Shown: positions 10,493-22,641, counted from the stretch's first letter. The stretch: 64,000 nt of DNA from Pararge aegeria (GCF_905163445.1 NC_053202.1:2232001-2296000), one strand, 5' to 3'. Translations and numbers: made by a program. The notes: generated by a model not told the origin, from the letters alone.

Positions 10493-10863
10493 CATTATCA
10501 TCATATCAACCGATAGACGTCCACTGCTGGACATAGGTCTTTTGTAGGGAGTTCCAAATTCCACGGATGAATCCAGCGGCTACCTGCGACGCACCTAATG
10601 TAGTCCGTCCACCTCGTCGGGGGTCGACCAACACTGCGTTTACCACTGCGAGGCTGCCATTCCAGCACCTTGGGTCCACCAACGTCCATCCCTCCTCCGA
10701 ACTATGTGCCCCGCCTATTGCCACTTCAGCTTCGCGACTCGTTGAGCTATGTCGGTTCTTCTACGGATCTCCAAATTTCTGATTTGATCACGTAGAGATA
10801 CTCCGAGCATAGCTCTCTCCATCGCCTGCTGAGTGACTCTGAGCCTTCTTATGGGGCCCATAG
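10493..10863 (-). pseudogene. LINE-3 endonuclease-RT C-terminal remnant, frameshifted
   Basis: Minus-strand reading gives RLRVTQQAMERAMLGVSLRD from about 10840, then in shifted frames VLEWQPRSGKRSVGRPPTRW, TDYIRCVAGSRW and finally KTYVQQWTSIG near 10506-10540. This order (QRAMERAMLGVSLRD, GRPPTRWTDDI, AGSRW, AYVQQW) is the usual C-terminal tail of arthropod endonuclease-RT polyproteins. Several frameshifts show it is dead. The 3' end lies at the low-coordinate side (ATCATTATCATCATATCAAC). Confidence 0.82.
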
Positions 10864-10874
10864 TTTACTACTAC

Positions 10875-11032
10875 ATCTTTATATATATATTTCTTGTGTG
10901 CGTGTGTATGTCACTGAACTCCTCCTAGACGGCTGGACCGATTTGAATGAATTTTTCGGCATGCATTTAGGTGGCACTCTGGATGGTTTAGATTCACAAA
11001 TCGGTCTCAAAGATAGCGCTGGGGTCAGCTAG
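10875..11032 (+). mobile_element. Helitron-like element with (TA)n 5' side and CTAG 3' end
   Basis: Starts after a TATATATA run (TTTCTTGTGTGCGTGTGTAT) and ends GATAGCGCTGGGGTCAGCTAG, followed by T. An inverted copy lies at 16668-16819. Confidence 0.6.
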
Positions 11033-11086
11033 TACATATATAAATATAGTAGTATATATATAAATAAATATAAATATATATAGTAC

Positions 11087-11107
11087 TAGCTGACCCAAGC
11101 GCCATCT
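11087..11107 (-). mobile_element. 3'-end fragment of the same Helitron-like family
   Basis: CTAGCTGACCCAAGCGCCAT is the inverted terminus of the 10875-11032 element, so two ends face each other across about 54 bp of AT-only DNA. Confidence 0.5.
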
Positions 11108-11464
11108 TAATATTATAAATGTGAAAGTGGGGATGTTTGTTACTCAATCACGCAAGAACGGCTGAACGGATTTGGATTAAATATGGCATGCATGTAGCCT
11201 TTGACATGGAAAAGAACGTAGAATACCTTTTATCCCGATTCCTTAAATTTTTCCTGAGGCAAAATTGAAAATTGCTTACGATCTAAGCCGCGGGCAGACA
11301 GCTTTAAATTTTGTTATGCATGTCACCTATGCTATGGAAAAGGACATGTACTTCTTATACCGATCTCTCGAATAGTTCCCGTGGTAGGACTAAAAATTGT
11401 TAACGAACAAAGCTTTAGTAAAAATTCTGAAGCCCACGCAGATGAAGTCGCGGGCTGAAGCTAG
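11108..11464 (+). mobile_element. Helitron pair, probably fused
   Basis: Begins AATATTATAAATGTGAAAGT and ends GAAGTCGCGGGCTGAAGCTAG. An internal near-terminus at 11285-11305 (AGCCGCGGGCAGACAGCTTT) suggests that two copies were joined and the first CTAG decayed. Confidence 0.6.
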
Positions 11465-11479
11465 TCTTTTATAAATTAC

Positions 11480-11556
11480 GGAATTTGCTTGAGCCGCGAA
11501 TCGAACTTCTGTGACCCATAGTAGAACATTCGAATCACTTGACCACAGAGTTATTT
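11480..11556 (-). repeat. tRNA-like SINE head fragment
   Basis: GCCGCGAATCGAACTTCTGT (reversed B box) and ATTCGAATCACTTGACCACA (reversed A-box region). No body recognised. Confidence 0.4.
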
Positions 11557-11760
11557 CGTCTTATTTAATGTCCTATTATTACCCAAGCACCTATCGGTCG
11601 ACCACACAGGTCGGGTGGTGACGTCACCAGCAGATGACAGCACTGCAAGCGGCCTGCATACAGATTGGTATACGCTGCGCGAATTGTAATGTATCGGTTT
11701 ATTGGCGGACTTGTTTAATGACCAATTCGGGGAGTTTTTGTTATATTTATAAGTTAAGTT

Positions 11761-11822
11761 ATTTAAATTAAGCTGAATTTGCTATACTCCGCGAAAAGCA
11801 GGAGAATCCGTATGGTGTCATT
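11761..11822 (+). repeat. FB foldback fragment
   Basis: Shares AAATTAAGCTGAATTTGCTA and TACTCCGCGAAAAGCAGGAG with the FB copies at 31357-31494 and 49813-50060. Confidence 0.6.
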
Positions 11823-12117
11823 TATAATTTTTTCAATAATTGTTTTGTGTACCTAATAAGATAATATTTTGGTGTCTTAGCTCCATGGATAAATACATGA
11901 CGCTGGCAAGTAGTAGAGATATATTTCGCCATGGTAAGTGCAAAATCAATAGCTTTTAACGGTTCACTGCTGGACTAAAGGCTTCCCAAAGGTACTGTTT
12001 GCCAATACTCACCATTCTGTCTGGAAGATTATGTGTATGTTATAACTATTTATGTGTATTATATTCATAGAATATTCATCTAAGTATCCATGACAAAAGC
12101 GCGCTTACTTTGGTCCT

Positions 12118-12170
12118 AGACTTGACATTTCAAAAGTGCTTGGTAACTGGGCCTACTTGAAATAAATGAA
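12118..12170 (+). mobile_element. LINE-1 3' end fragment
   Basis: GACTTGACATTTCAAAAGTG, GGGCCTACTTGAAATAAATG, then AATTTTGA: the last 50 bp of LINE-1. Confidence 0.75.
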
Positions 12171-12175
12171 TTTTG

Positions 12176-12345
12176 ACGTGACAACGTCTTATAAATTGGT
12201 TTGCCGGGTGACACTTCAAGAAACTGCGTTACGCTCCGCTCACGTTATGCGCTCACAATGAGAGCGAGTGAGAGGCACGCGCCCGCCTAAGAGCGAGAGA
12301 GACAGACATAAAAAGTGAAACGCACGCGTCCCTTTGTAGTAAACG
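12176..12345. other. GC-rich purine-repeat patch
   Basis: Stands out in composition (GAGAGCGAGTGAGAGGCACG, CCTAAGAGCGAGAGAGACAG). No frame or repeat partner is recognised. Confidence 0.35.
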
Positions 12346-12457
12346 CTGTTTCATTGTACGCAAATGTATTGCAAGTTATTGTATGTATATTTGTATATAA
12401 ATACGTATGTATGTGTAAAGGTAAAAATAAAATTTTGTTAATATGAAATTCAGTGCG

Positions 12458-12520
12458 AGATTCTTTGTATAAATTAATGTTTTAAATATAATTCTTTGTA
12501 TAAATAAATGTTTTAAATTG
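12458..12520 (+). repeat. 31-bp tandem duplication
   Basis: ATTCTTTGTATAAATTAATG and ATTCTTTGTATAAATAAATG, each followed by TTTTAAAT, sit side by side. Confidence 0.75.
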
Positions 12521-13057
12521 TTACTATTATTTCATCCTTCTTCCTACTATACGAAGGAATATTCACATTGAAATTATTTTACCACTCAAAGTCGTTGTCA
12601 CGTAAAACTTTCGCCCGTATACCGACTTTACAGGCAACCAATTTTTTTTTTTTAATTTGAATTTTAATTTTGATAGCGATGTGTGTTTTGTCATAATTAT
12701 TATTAAGAGCGACCGCTCGTCTCGACACGGTCACCCCATCTAAAATACTTCGATTGAATATCAATAAAAATAAGTTTATTATATATTATAAAACATTAAT
12801 CGTATAATAGATTAATTCAACATTTTAGCGATTCTTTTTTACTGTCATCAAGCCTATTATTTTTAATCGGTTTGTTAATCTGTTATGTACCTTGTCTATA
12901 AATAATTTATAAACGGTCAACAATTAATTAATGTTTTAGTATATATTAGTTTATTATTTTTTATATTTATTATTATTAATATTTTATGTGTGTAATCTTG
13001 ATAAGTATTAGTGTGTAATTGTTCGTAAGTATGTATATAATAATAATACATCCCACC
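12521..13057. other. No gene recognised
   Basis: AT-rich unique sequence. Confidence 0.4.
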
Positions 13058-13240
13058 AATCGGTTTCCCTTGGTTTTCCTAATCCTAAGGTTGCCTGGAA
13101 GAGATCGCTACTAAGCGATAAGGCCGCCCTTTGTATCCTACTTTTTAAGTTTATTTTTGTTGTGTCCATTGTTTTTTTTTTTACTATTTGTGGTTTACAA
13201 ATAAAGTGTATAAATAAAAAATAAAAAAAAATAAAAAAAA
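13058..13240 (+). mobile_element. LINE-2 3' end
   Basis: GGTTGCCTGGAAGAGATCGC, TACTAAGCGATAAGGCCGCC, then a T-run and AAATAAAGTGTATAAATAAA at the 3' end. It is the near twin of the 306-467 insertion. Confidence 0.78.
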
Positions 13241-13517
13241 CATGTATGAAGGTTTAAAAACCATTACAGGTCTGTTAAAATATACCTAGAGAGATTTTCT
13301 TCGAATTTCAATTGAAATAAATAGTCTGAGATGATGATGATAAGGCAACATTGTTCATTTATTTATTCCTTTGGCTACAGCTGAATGTTACACGTATGAA
13401 GTTTTATGACAAAGGTGAATAATAAAACAGAAAGGCATAAATGAGTAAAAACATATATTTATATATCACTCGTTGTATTCGCTACATCAGCACATACTGG
13501 GTACAGTCACGGGTAGT

Positions 13518-13706
13518 TTAAGGTGCCTTTCGATGGAGTACAGTGGAGCTGAGCGGAGAACAGCGAAGCAGAGACATGTTAGTTTTTTTTAAATATTACT
13601 TGATGAAAGTTGTATATATGTCTTTATTAATCATCGGATTGTGATTCTGCACGTCTACGCGCCACTCCGCTCCGTTGTTCTCCGCTTTGATGGAAACGCA
13701 CCCTTA
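13518..13706. mobile_element. Probable MITE with imperfect terminal inverted repeats
   Basis: Left end TTAAGGTGCCTTTCGATGGA, right end TTTGATGGAAACGCACCCTTA (TAAGGGTGCGTTTCCATCAA on the other strand). GAGCGGAGAACAGCGAAGC on the left pairs with CTCCGTTGTTCTCCGC on the right. Target duplication is unclear. 189 bp, no coding capacity. Confidence 0.6.
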
Positions 13707-14218
13707 GATTGTACACAAACTTAAAACCTTAAAATAATAACGCATAGACAACGAAAAAGCTATAAATGGCATTAATAATTTATAAAAAAAATCAAGGTAT
13801 TATAAGTACATCGTTATTATAAGACGTAACATGTAGGAAGTTGGAACGTACCTATTCTATGCGTTGTTATTTCAAGTTTACATCTAAAATATAGAAACTA
13901 ACACACAAATTATATTTACACGTATCACTAATTAAATAAGTTGGTAATTTACAATTTCACTACATTAATAGACGTATTTTATTTATTAGATAATATTTAC
14001 AACTTTTTTTAACTTTATAATATGGCTTTAACACCTCGGAAGTTAAAGGAACGATTTTAAATATACACTGAATGTTTTCTTTTTGTAGGATTCTATATTA
14101 GCTGATAATGTTGAAAATAATATAAAGATTTGTATACGAGCAGAGATTACCTAGTTTATGATGTACAATGAACATTAAAAATAACTTTTATAGATGTCTT
14201 TTAGAAATACTTAATTTT
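13707..14218. other. No gene recognised
   Basis: AT-rich, unique. Confidence 0.4.
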
Positions 14219-14524
14219 GACAACCTCCCTGGCGTAGTGGTGAGCGCTGCAGTTTCAAGTTAAAGGTCCCGGGTGCGATCCCCGGCAGAGTAAATTTAGA
14301 GATTTAAAATTTTTAAATTTTCTTGTTTGTTCTGTTGGCTTCTGCTGTGGCTAGCGACAAAGACAGAGCGCCAAAGCGTTCCGGTACGATGTCGTCAACA
14401 AACCGATAAGATGTATGGGTTTAATATAACTGCCGTACCTCTAACAGGTTAGTCCGTTACCATTTTAGACTGAATCATCATTTACCAGGTGAGATTGCAA
14501 GGGTCAACATGTAGCGGAATGAAA
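14219..14524 (+). repeat. SINE-C copy, full length
   Basis: tRNA-like head GACAACCTCCCTGGCGTAGT, B box near 14268-14282 (GGGTGCGATCCCC), body with GTGGCTAGCGACAAAGAC, TTCCGGTACGATGTCGT and ACAGGTTAGTCCGTTACCAT, ending GTAGCGGAATGAAAAAACAA. It is the type copy of this family here. Confidence 0.82.
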
Positions 14525-16667
14525 AAACAAAACTTTGCATGCGTTAGTAAAGACATGGTCTAATCGCGGCGTTGAAACTGCGCCCTTAGCTGCGTTTAAG
14601 TTGTCCATCATGTAACATATTCCAAGATTCGAAGGTCTAGAATGTGGATGTGGTGGTGTGACGTGCTCAGTTTAATGTTAATTATTCATCAATGGTTAAA
14701 TCTGTCGATGCGTCAGAGTCGAAGGCGAGGTTGTGCATTTAGAGAATAGCACCGATAGGACACACACAATCAATATTATCGTAAATAAAGAAATTGACAT
14801 TTTTTTTTAATACTTGTCTTTACTGTCAATAGTGTTGACATAATGCGGGGTGCCTTAGATTTTAAATAGCGCACGGAAGCGTTTTCGCCAAGTTCTTTTC
14901 ATATTTTAAATAATATTATAGCTCTTTATGTGATGCAATCGGTAATTTTAAAACGAAGAGATATATTAGCATCACAAACTATTTTGTTGGTAAGATATTT
15001 GTTTGTAAGTTGTATAAGCGTACAATTCTTATTCTAAAGACGTCCAGTGTAATTTTAATATATTACATAAATAAACGGATTACATTTAAGTACGAGAAAC
15101 AGAAAAATAAATAATGGATAATATTTACAACGCTTTTTTTTATTACTTTAATTCAATATGACACTCGCGTAGTGTCACCATCGATCGTTACAGAGCTCTA
15201 GTAATATTTAAAAAAAAAACTAAAGACCGCAGATAGAAAATATCTACATGTCTTGTTTAAATAACTACAGAAAATATAGTTGGGATTTTTTTTTACATTC
15301 CGGATTTACATCGGTTTCTTTTGTTATCAAAGTTAAATTATTCGTAACACTTGATTTAGCCAAAAACGCATTAACTTATTGGCATTCCTCCATTAATCCT
15401 AAAGGAACTGACTTAATACAACTACGATATTTTGAGCGAAAATCTATTAACTACGCTATTATATACTAATGTACATAGTCAAATTATAATTTGTATGCAA
15501 TGATTTTAATCGTAGATAAAATCGTAGATAAAGATCCCCTTTCTTCGGAAAACCATCGGCCATCGGCATCGGTAAGATCTACGTGTCTAGCCCCCGTTTT
15601 CTATATTCAATCTATCTGTAATCTGTCGATAAGTTGTAAGCGAAGTTGTTATTTGTTAAAAAGTTTAATATTTTGTACAATAACAACGTTGCTAACTAAA
15701 AAAAAGATTCGAGATATATATTAAATATAGAGAATTAAAGGCTTACATTACCACTGGTCAATGTTTAAACGTCAGTTTACTAAACTAGTGACGAAAAATA
15801 ACCTTTTTGGAACCACTGATCTGAAAATTTAATTTTCATTATGTAACGCACTAGTTTCATATTGCATCGAATTTATAGATTTTTTTTAAATATTACCTAT
15901 TAAGATTTTGGATCAATGAAAAACAAGACAATAAACTGGGGTACTATTGTAAGACATAAAAGGGTAAGTGGCATAATAAAAGTGCGGTTACTCATTTCTT
16001 GTTTCACACATATCGCATAGCTAATGAGGACATATCTACGATTTAAATCCAAATGCATGTATTTTGATGATCATCGACACTTACTCGCATATTGAACAGT
16101 TTATTTCAACATAAGTTTATTTTATTTTTAATTTCATCGCTTCATCAGTAGGTATTTGAGCAAAACACGAACATACAATTTTCAAATTACCTTCAACACA
16201 TCTGGCATGGACAGAAGACATTTTTTTATCCACTGCTTAAGACCTGCCAAAGCATAGCAACAGTGAAAAGTGGTAATATATGTATAATACGAAACAGTTT
16301 ATATATATATGTTTGATATTACACATATGTTACTTGGATATGATTTCCACCCGTTATCGCATGCTCGGAGAGTGGATAAAACTATGGGAGGAGATTAACG
16401 TTTTGTTCTTTCCCCGCGGAGAACATGTTTCTTGCCTATGCTATGTGTGTGCAATGAAATCGCCAAGTTCAACCATTTTTTTAGTTATCTACGTATTGAT
16501 TTCAATCAATAAAATCCATCCGCTCATTATATATTTGTATATCTTAAACAATGTTTGTGCACTAAACATAACAAGTATTTCCTATTAGGTACTGCATTCT
16601 GTATATACATATTGGCATTAAAAGATATAACATAAAGGTTCTGCACAACTACAAAATATATAATAAA
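14525..16667. other. No gene recognised
   Basis: Largely unique AT-rich DNA. ORFs of 73-102 codons occur (15248-15469, 16280-16588) but have no domain, splice context or codon bias. TTGAGC and TATATATA-like short motifs only. Confidence 0.4.
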
Positions 16668-16819
16668 CTAGCTGACCCCAGCGCCATCTGTCGGGCTGAT
16701 TTGTGAATCTAAACCATACAGGGTGCCACCCAACGCATACCGAAAAATTCATTCGAATCGGTCCAGTAGGAGTTCAGTGACATACACACGCACACAAGAA
16801 ATATATATATATATATATA
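16668..16819 (-). mobile_element. Helitron-like element, inverted copy of 10875-11032
   Basis: From CTAGCTGACCCCAGCGCCAT to CACACGCACACAAGAAATAT and a (TA)n run at 16801-16819. On the minus strand it starts in the TA run and ends CTAG, followed by T. Confidence 0.62.
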
Positions 16820-18280
16820 AATAATTGCGTAAGCCAACTACGGAACATAAAAATCTCATTTTATGTTTTTAAGGGCCGAATTAATAAAATGAGGTTTTTT
16901 AAGTTGATGAGACATTTGAATGTGATACGCTTATAACATCGCTTGTTTTAAGGTATACTTATTCAACAACGATTAGTTGCGATTAAGACTTGTTTGTGAT
17001 AAAATGTTATTACGACACAAAGGCATTTTATGTGTAAGTAATATAGTGAGTCCAAAGTAATTAGTGCGGAGTAGGGGAGTGCGCACAACGCAAGCCGTTT
17101 TTGCTTGCGCGCCGGTAGCTCTATGAGTATACAAAGAAGCGGACTAACAATAGAAAGATTGAAGATTATTACACATATGATATAGCTGAGAGCGCACGGT
17201 AGGTTTTTGATACTTTTAAGGATTAAACTTTTATGGCTTTACAATAAAACAAATGAAGTATCTACTAAATTTGAAAACACGCATAATTAAAAATCATTAT
17301 AGATTTTTAATCGATTCAAACGCCCATGTCCATACAATCGAGCCGAATTAAATAATTAAAAGCGTAATTTAACAGCCTAATCAAAAACAATTATCGATTT
17401 TTAATCGATTCAAGCCCATGCCCCCAAATGAAGGAATAATTTCAAATAATTTCTCCTAATCAGTAATGCGGTGCAATTAAACATCGACTTCTCGAATAGA
17501 TCGTTAAATTGCAACATGGCCGCAAATCAGAAACAGTTAATGAATAAACCATAATGAAAATGGCGTTCAATTGAGCGGGAAATAGGAATCGAGATGTAAG
17601 ATCGTATGGAAAATTCATTATGAACTAAAATATCTTTATGATATGATTTTTTAGTTCATAATTATTTTTCCGTCTTATTTAGTATAAGTATTTATTCGTT
17701 TGTCCTTCCTTCAATAATAAGCAATAAATGACAAACGATTATTGACATAGAGTTAGTTTAAAGGACGGAGAGTAACATAAGCTAAACCACGGGCAGCAGT
17801 AAGGAAAATAGTTTCACCTGACCCTCTGGTAAATATTATAGATAGGTAATTTGAGAAAACAGTAAAGGAAACATAAATTTTCCTCAACAACATTAAAAAG
17901 AAATCTGACATGAGAATCTTTAATTTAATTAATTATTAATATAACAAAAAAAGATTTTCGTTTAAATAATAATTGTTGTTTAATAAAAGGAAGCAAAAAA
18001 ACGAAACCTTGGGTTGATTACAAGTAAAGGTTGAAAGTAGAATGATTAATATCGCAACTGTTTATGATTTGAGTGATTTACCGTTGTTCGGTGAGGAATT
18101 CTTCAGAATTATAATGATATTCAAACAATCATTAGAGACCAATTATCTATTGGACTTTCAAATTTAAAACAAATACCTAATGTTTTTTTGCATCAACCAA
18201 GGTTGACAGAGAATACTTAGCATTTCGTTCGCCTTTTCTAGATTTCTCTTATTTCTGTGGCATCGTGGTCATAAATTAGT
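16820..18280. other. No gene recognised; short direct repeat inside
   Basis: Unique. 17287-17327 and 17381-17420 share about 35 bp centred on GATTTTTAATCGATTCAA and ending in GCCCATG. Confidence 0.4.
17287..17420 (+). repeat. Paired direct repeat with TAATCGATT core
   Basis: Two about 40-bp copies, 94 bp apart start to start, each carrying TTTTTAATCGATTCAA. The spacer contains further TTAA/AATTA motifs. A regulatory role is only a guess. Confidence 0.5.
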
Positions 18281-18690
18281 GATATCTGCATATAGTCTGC
18301 GAAAGGTGCAGAAGTAATTTGTGGGATTGTTGGGTATACGCTTTTATAATATGATTCCTAAGGTAATTTTGGACCTACCAATGCATGAGTTTAAAGAATG
18401 TGTTAAAACACATTTATTAAAGCGAGGTTACTATACAATTGATGAATTTCTTTATGACAAGGTTGCTTGGAAGCATCCGGCTCCGCTTACATCTCTCACA
18501 AGGTAGAAAAATGAATTTTAAAATGTAAATTGTTGATATTGATTGGAAAAGAGCAACTGTTGAGTTTCTTGCCGGCTTCTTCGCGGTAGAATCTGCCTTC
18601 GCGGTGGTAGAGTCACTATACACAGACAGACTTGACGTTCAAAAGTGCTTATATTAGGCCTACTGAAATAAATGAATTTTGAATTTTGAA
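18281..18690 (+). mobile_element. LINE-1 3' portion with ORF tail
   Basis: Encodes the C-terminus of a non-LTR reverse-transcriptase ORF: SLRKVQK, an in-frame TAA, then FVGLLGIRFYNMIPKVILDL, PMHEFKECVKTHLLKRGYYT and IDEFLYDKVAWKHPAP, to the TAG at 18504-18506. A short 3' UTR ends TTGAATTTTGAA. The pattern FYN-IP--I--LP---FK--VK--L---YY---EFL is the known end of jockey/CR1-type ORF2 proteins. The early stop and missing RT core show a dead 5'-truncated copy. Confidence 0.82.
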
Positions 18691-19096
18691 CGTATGACCC
18701 GATTTCAATTTTGTTTTTTTTTTGTTTCAAAGGAAATTTATTCGACAGTGATTTCAACTGTGTTTAATGAAAATCGGTCCAAAATGACCACAACTTCCTA
18801 ATGACGGGTATCAAATGAAAGAATTTGATTAGTAGAATACTATGACAAACTTCAAATCCAAGATCGCCACCACACCACAAAATGGCGAATTAGTATTTTC
18901 TCATAACTCCCACAATAGCGGTATCAAAGGGCTTGACCTATAGAATGATGTGCACGAAATTAACATCGAAGGTTTTTTTTTAATTTGAAATTGATATAAT
19001 ATGATGAGACGTTCACAGACTGTTAGCACTCTGCCCGAAGTGATCTAAGGTAACATTAAACGGAGATTTACGCGGACGCTCCTGGGCAACTGCTAG
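18691..19096 (+). mobile_element. Possible Helitron with CTAG end
   Basis: Ends GGGCAACTGCTAG, followed by T, preceded by TTTACGCGGACGCTCC as in the Helitron 3' ends. The body (AAAATGACCACAACTTCC, AACTCCCACAATAGCGGTAT) differs from the other copies and no 5'-TC can be fixed. Confidence 0.4.
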
Positions 19097-20740
19097 TCGA
19101 TAAAATAACAAATAACAGCATTGTTACTCGAAAAGTAATTGCGACCATTAATTCTCGAAATAACAAGGCATAATGGGAAGTAAAGAGCTCCGTACCGCGG
19201 AACCTGAGACCCATAAATCATTGGAACAAAAGACTGAAAAGCAAACACAAATTAACCCTATAATCGTACTTTAAGTGAACGCAGGGATTTGTTTTTAAGT
19301 TTTTACCACCCAGAGTGACTGAGGATATCGCATTCATTTGATACACTAACCTCAATATTACAACTGGGAAGGCTTTTTGAAGTAAAACTTCTTTAGGTGC
19401 GACTAGGGAGTAACTTAGCTTTTTTACGCTTAAGTTTTTCTGCGATTATAACACACAAAAGGAACCGAAGCATTCCCTTTAGTGTTGCCGGTTAATTTGT
19501 GATTGTTTAATGCATTTCTGGATTCTAGGAACTCGACACCTTTTTGTTAGGACTAGTGATATCCAAGAGCAACTAATTAAGACAACAAAAACCAAGCATT
19601 CGTTGCTGAACAAGTTGATTCTAAATGAAGTGCAACGTTAAAAAACAAGTACAGAATAAATTATTTATGCAACATAAATTGTGGAACACAGGACCGTATA
19701 CAAGGGAGTAGACCATCGAGCAACATGCGCAGGAGTGGACATAACATATTGAATGTTTAAAAAAAATGCTACACGATTTGACAGTATGAAAGTGTAAAAA
19801 AAAAAGAAATAATAAAATGCAATTTTGCAGCGCGGTTTAAAATGCAATAATAACTGAATTCATTCCCTTTAAGTTACACTATTCCATTGTGGACTAAGAA
19901 TTTCGAACGTAATTGACTAAGTTCGTGACAAAATACTGCAGATAACCAAAAATTAACGGCAAGTTAAATGTACCTTACTTTTCGAGTTAAGTTATAGAAT
20001 AGCATCAATACGAGAAGAAATGGCAATTAAAATTAAAAAAAACAACGTGACTAATATTATACTGAAAAATACTTGGATACACTGAGCTTTTTTAATACCA
20101 AACTATATCAATACCCAAAAATAGTAAAGTACCAAAATTAGTTAAACATTAGCCCAATAATAATAAAATCCATTGACACTATTTAAAATACATCTACGTA
20201 TTAATATAACCGTCACAATTCTTTTACCCACCCCATAATCAAAACCCATAAAAAACTAATTTCACGTACACTTCCTGTACGCCTGTTATCTAAACCTTCT
20301 ACCACATTATTTCTGCCACGTATGAAATTTCGTCCACGATCGAAACACCCTCCGAACGGTACCCTCAAAACTATTCAGGTTACTAAACGAATTTCTTTAA
20401 AATATCTATTTAGTAGCTTTTTATCAGCTACTTATATGAAAAAAAACACATCAACAATCACGCACTAATTGATGACTCCTCAATTTCAATGGTAGACCCA
20501 GTGGTCCGGTACTTACCCTAAACAGCTAGTATAGTTTCTCCCCTTAACTTGCTCATTGTTATAAGGCTTTTATGACCATATCAATTTGGCTACCTATCTT
20601 GGAATAATAATGTTTATGAAGAAATAAATGTTTTATGCCCGTTAAATAAACACTGGGAAGTGTTACACTAGTGAGTATACGCTAAGGAAACTATTTTCTT
20701 GCTGTATTTAAATGCAGTTTTGTTATTTTTAAGTTGTATC
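19097..20740. other. No gene recognised
   Basis: Unique AT-rich sequence with no repeat shared with the rest of the window. Confidence 0.4.
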
Positions 20741-20850
20741 CTACCAACAACGACATGAAGCGATTTAGCGGTCCGGTACGATGCCACGTAGTAACTGATT
20801 TGGATTGAATATACTATATCCCTAACAGGCTATCTTAGACTGCTTTGCAG
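20741..20850 (+). repeat. SINE-C body fragment
   Basis: AAGCGATTTAGCGGTCCGGT, ACGATGCCACGTAG and CCCTAACAGGCTATCTTAGA match the middle of SINE-C; head and tail are missing. Confidence 0.65.
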
Positions 20851-22641
20851 TAAAAGAGAAATAATAATATAACAACCCGGCGTCAGTAGTAATTTAGTTG
20901 CAGCGAGTAACTTTAGGTTTTGCATTCGTTTGCTTTAAAATGGTTTCCCAATTTGTTCGTTTTATTAAATCAAATTGTTTTTTCCATCTAACTCTCGAGT
21001 ACCACACGTAAAATGGTGTCAGCAGCGTAGGCTATTAACAAAATGGTTTAGTGTTCTATAACCCTTTCGGTGTGTTATTAAGGTTCATTATAAACGATAC
21101 CGCGTTTAAATGTAAACTTTTCACCACTATCTTGTAGGTATCTCATTAAAAGATTTAGCAAAAATTATCTTCTTGGCTGATAAGTAAAACTCGTCATAGA
21201 CAAGTCATAGAATTATGAGATGTTGAGCTATCAGCTAGAAGTTAGTATTTGTATTCTCACTGTATTGTGCCTTCTTGGTTAAGTTATCTGCCTGAATGAT
21301 TGTAGTGGTGCTACAGGTTGCTACAAAAAAACGGTACAGGTCAAATCTTGAACGGTAATAATAATTTGTATGATTCAGACACATTTCACAAGTCAAGATC
21401 AATAAACCAATAACAATAAAAGCGCTTACAAGTTACAGCTCTCATACAATAACCACAGACAATAACGTCTGAAGCGTAAACCTGATCACCAATGACCTAT
21501 CTTGTGAGATCTCTATCTGTAATACCGAATGCGCGTAGACAAATAGCCGCGGAGAACAATCGGCAACAGTTTAAAAACAATTTTGTTGTGCCCGACCAAT
21601 TACGGAACGCGATCTCTGCCAGAGATAAAGTCCCAACTTATAAGGCCCTTGTACACAAGGCAACACAAATATTCGATTTTGGTGATTTATTAATATATAT
21701 CTACACTAAAAATTGAGTGATTATTAAATACTTTGGACTTTTAAGATTTCATGATGAATAAGCATTACTAAATAATAAACTAAATAAGCATTAAATAAAA
21801 AACTGGTGCATATTAATTTGATCTAATAATCATCCAATTAATCAAGCAGGCCTACTAGTCTAGATTTAGTTACTAAAAAGGTACTCGTTGCTTGCCAAAA
21901 TATAAATGAGTTGTAAGCCATTCGAAAGCTGAATGGACTTAATTGCAACTCATTTGTGACTAGCTGCCATATAACTTAAAGGACGATAAAATAAAAAGGT
22001 TAATTTCTTCAATTAAATTCAAGAAACAACATATTTACAAATTAATAATATATAATATTGTGGCATTGGATACTTAAGTCGCCTTGTGTATAGAGGCCCT
22101 AATTTCTAAATCATCTCTTAATAATAGGCCCACAAACGACGTATTATAATCGCCTTCCATCTCTATAAATACAACCTTTCCTTTTCTAACGCGCGTTCCA
22201 AGAGCATATTTTTCTCGCTCTAACGTTGACAGCCCTCGTTTAGAAAACCATGGACCCGCCTATCAGCGTTCAAAATCAAACTGTCTAATTATACCCACAT
22301 CACTAGGAACGCATCAAAGAAGGCATTTTTTAATTAATTTAATCCCAAAACTATTATAATGCGGCCAATTTCGGTTATCTAATAATAATTTGTGATGCAC
22401 TAACTAGAATGTTCCGACGCGACGCCATGTTGGGACGCGTTCCGTTTATTTAATGACACGGTTGCTTGTTAGGTTAATTTTAATAAATGACGATTAATTG
22501 TGAAGTGAGATAAATTAGTTGGTGAAAGACACAAGTTAATTTTTAGGTTTTATTTATGGAATTTCTTTATTTGACGTCATGCTTTGTTTTATGACTCCGT
22601 GTATTGTTTTATATGTAGTTATTAGTAACTGAATCAGTGAC
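20851..22641. other. No gene recognised; one unexplained ORF
   Basis: Unique. The plus-strand ORF 21492-21716 (74 codons) has a less AT-rich, more coding-like composition than its flanks (ARRQIAAENNRQQFKNNF, VVPDQLRNAISARDKVPTYK), but no domain is recognised. It could be a remnant of a mobile-element ORF or an exon of an unknown gene. Confidence 0.35.

Noticed and set aside
10506..10782. Three overlapping ORFs as separate genes
   Set aside because: They are frameshifted pieces and a shadow of one LINE-3 C-terminal remnant on the minus strand.
16280..16588. 102-codon plus-strand ORF
   Set aside because: Ile/Tyr/Cys-rich, no domain and no splice or codon-usage support.
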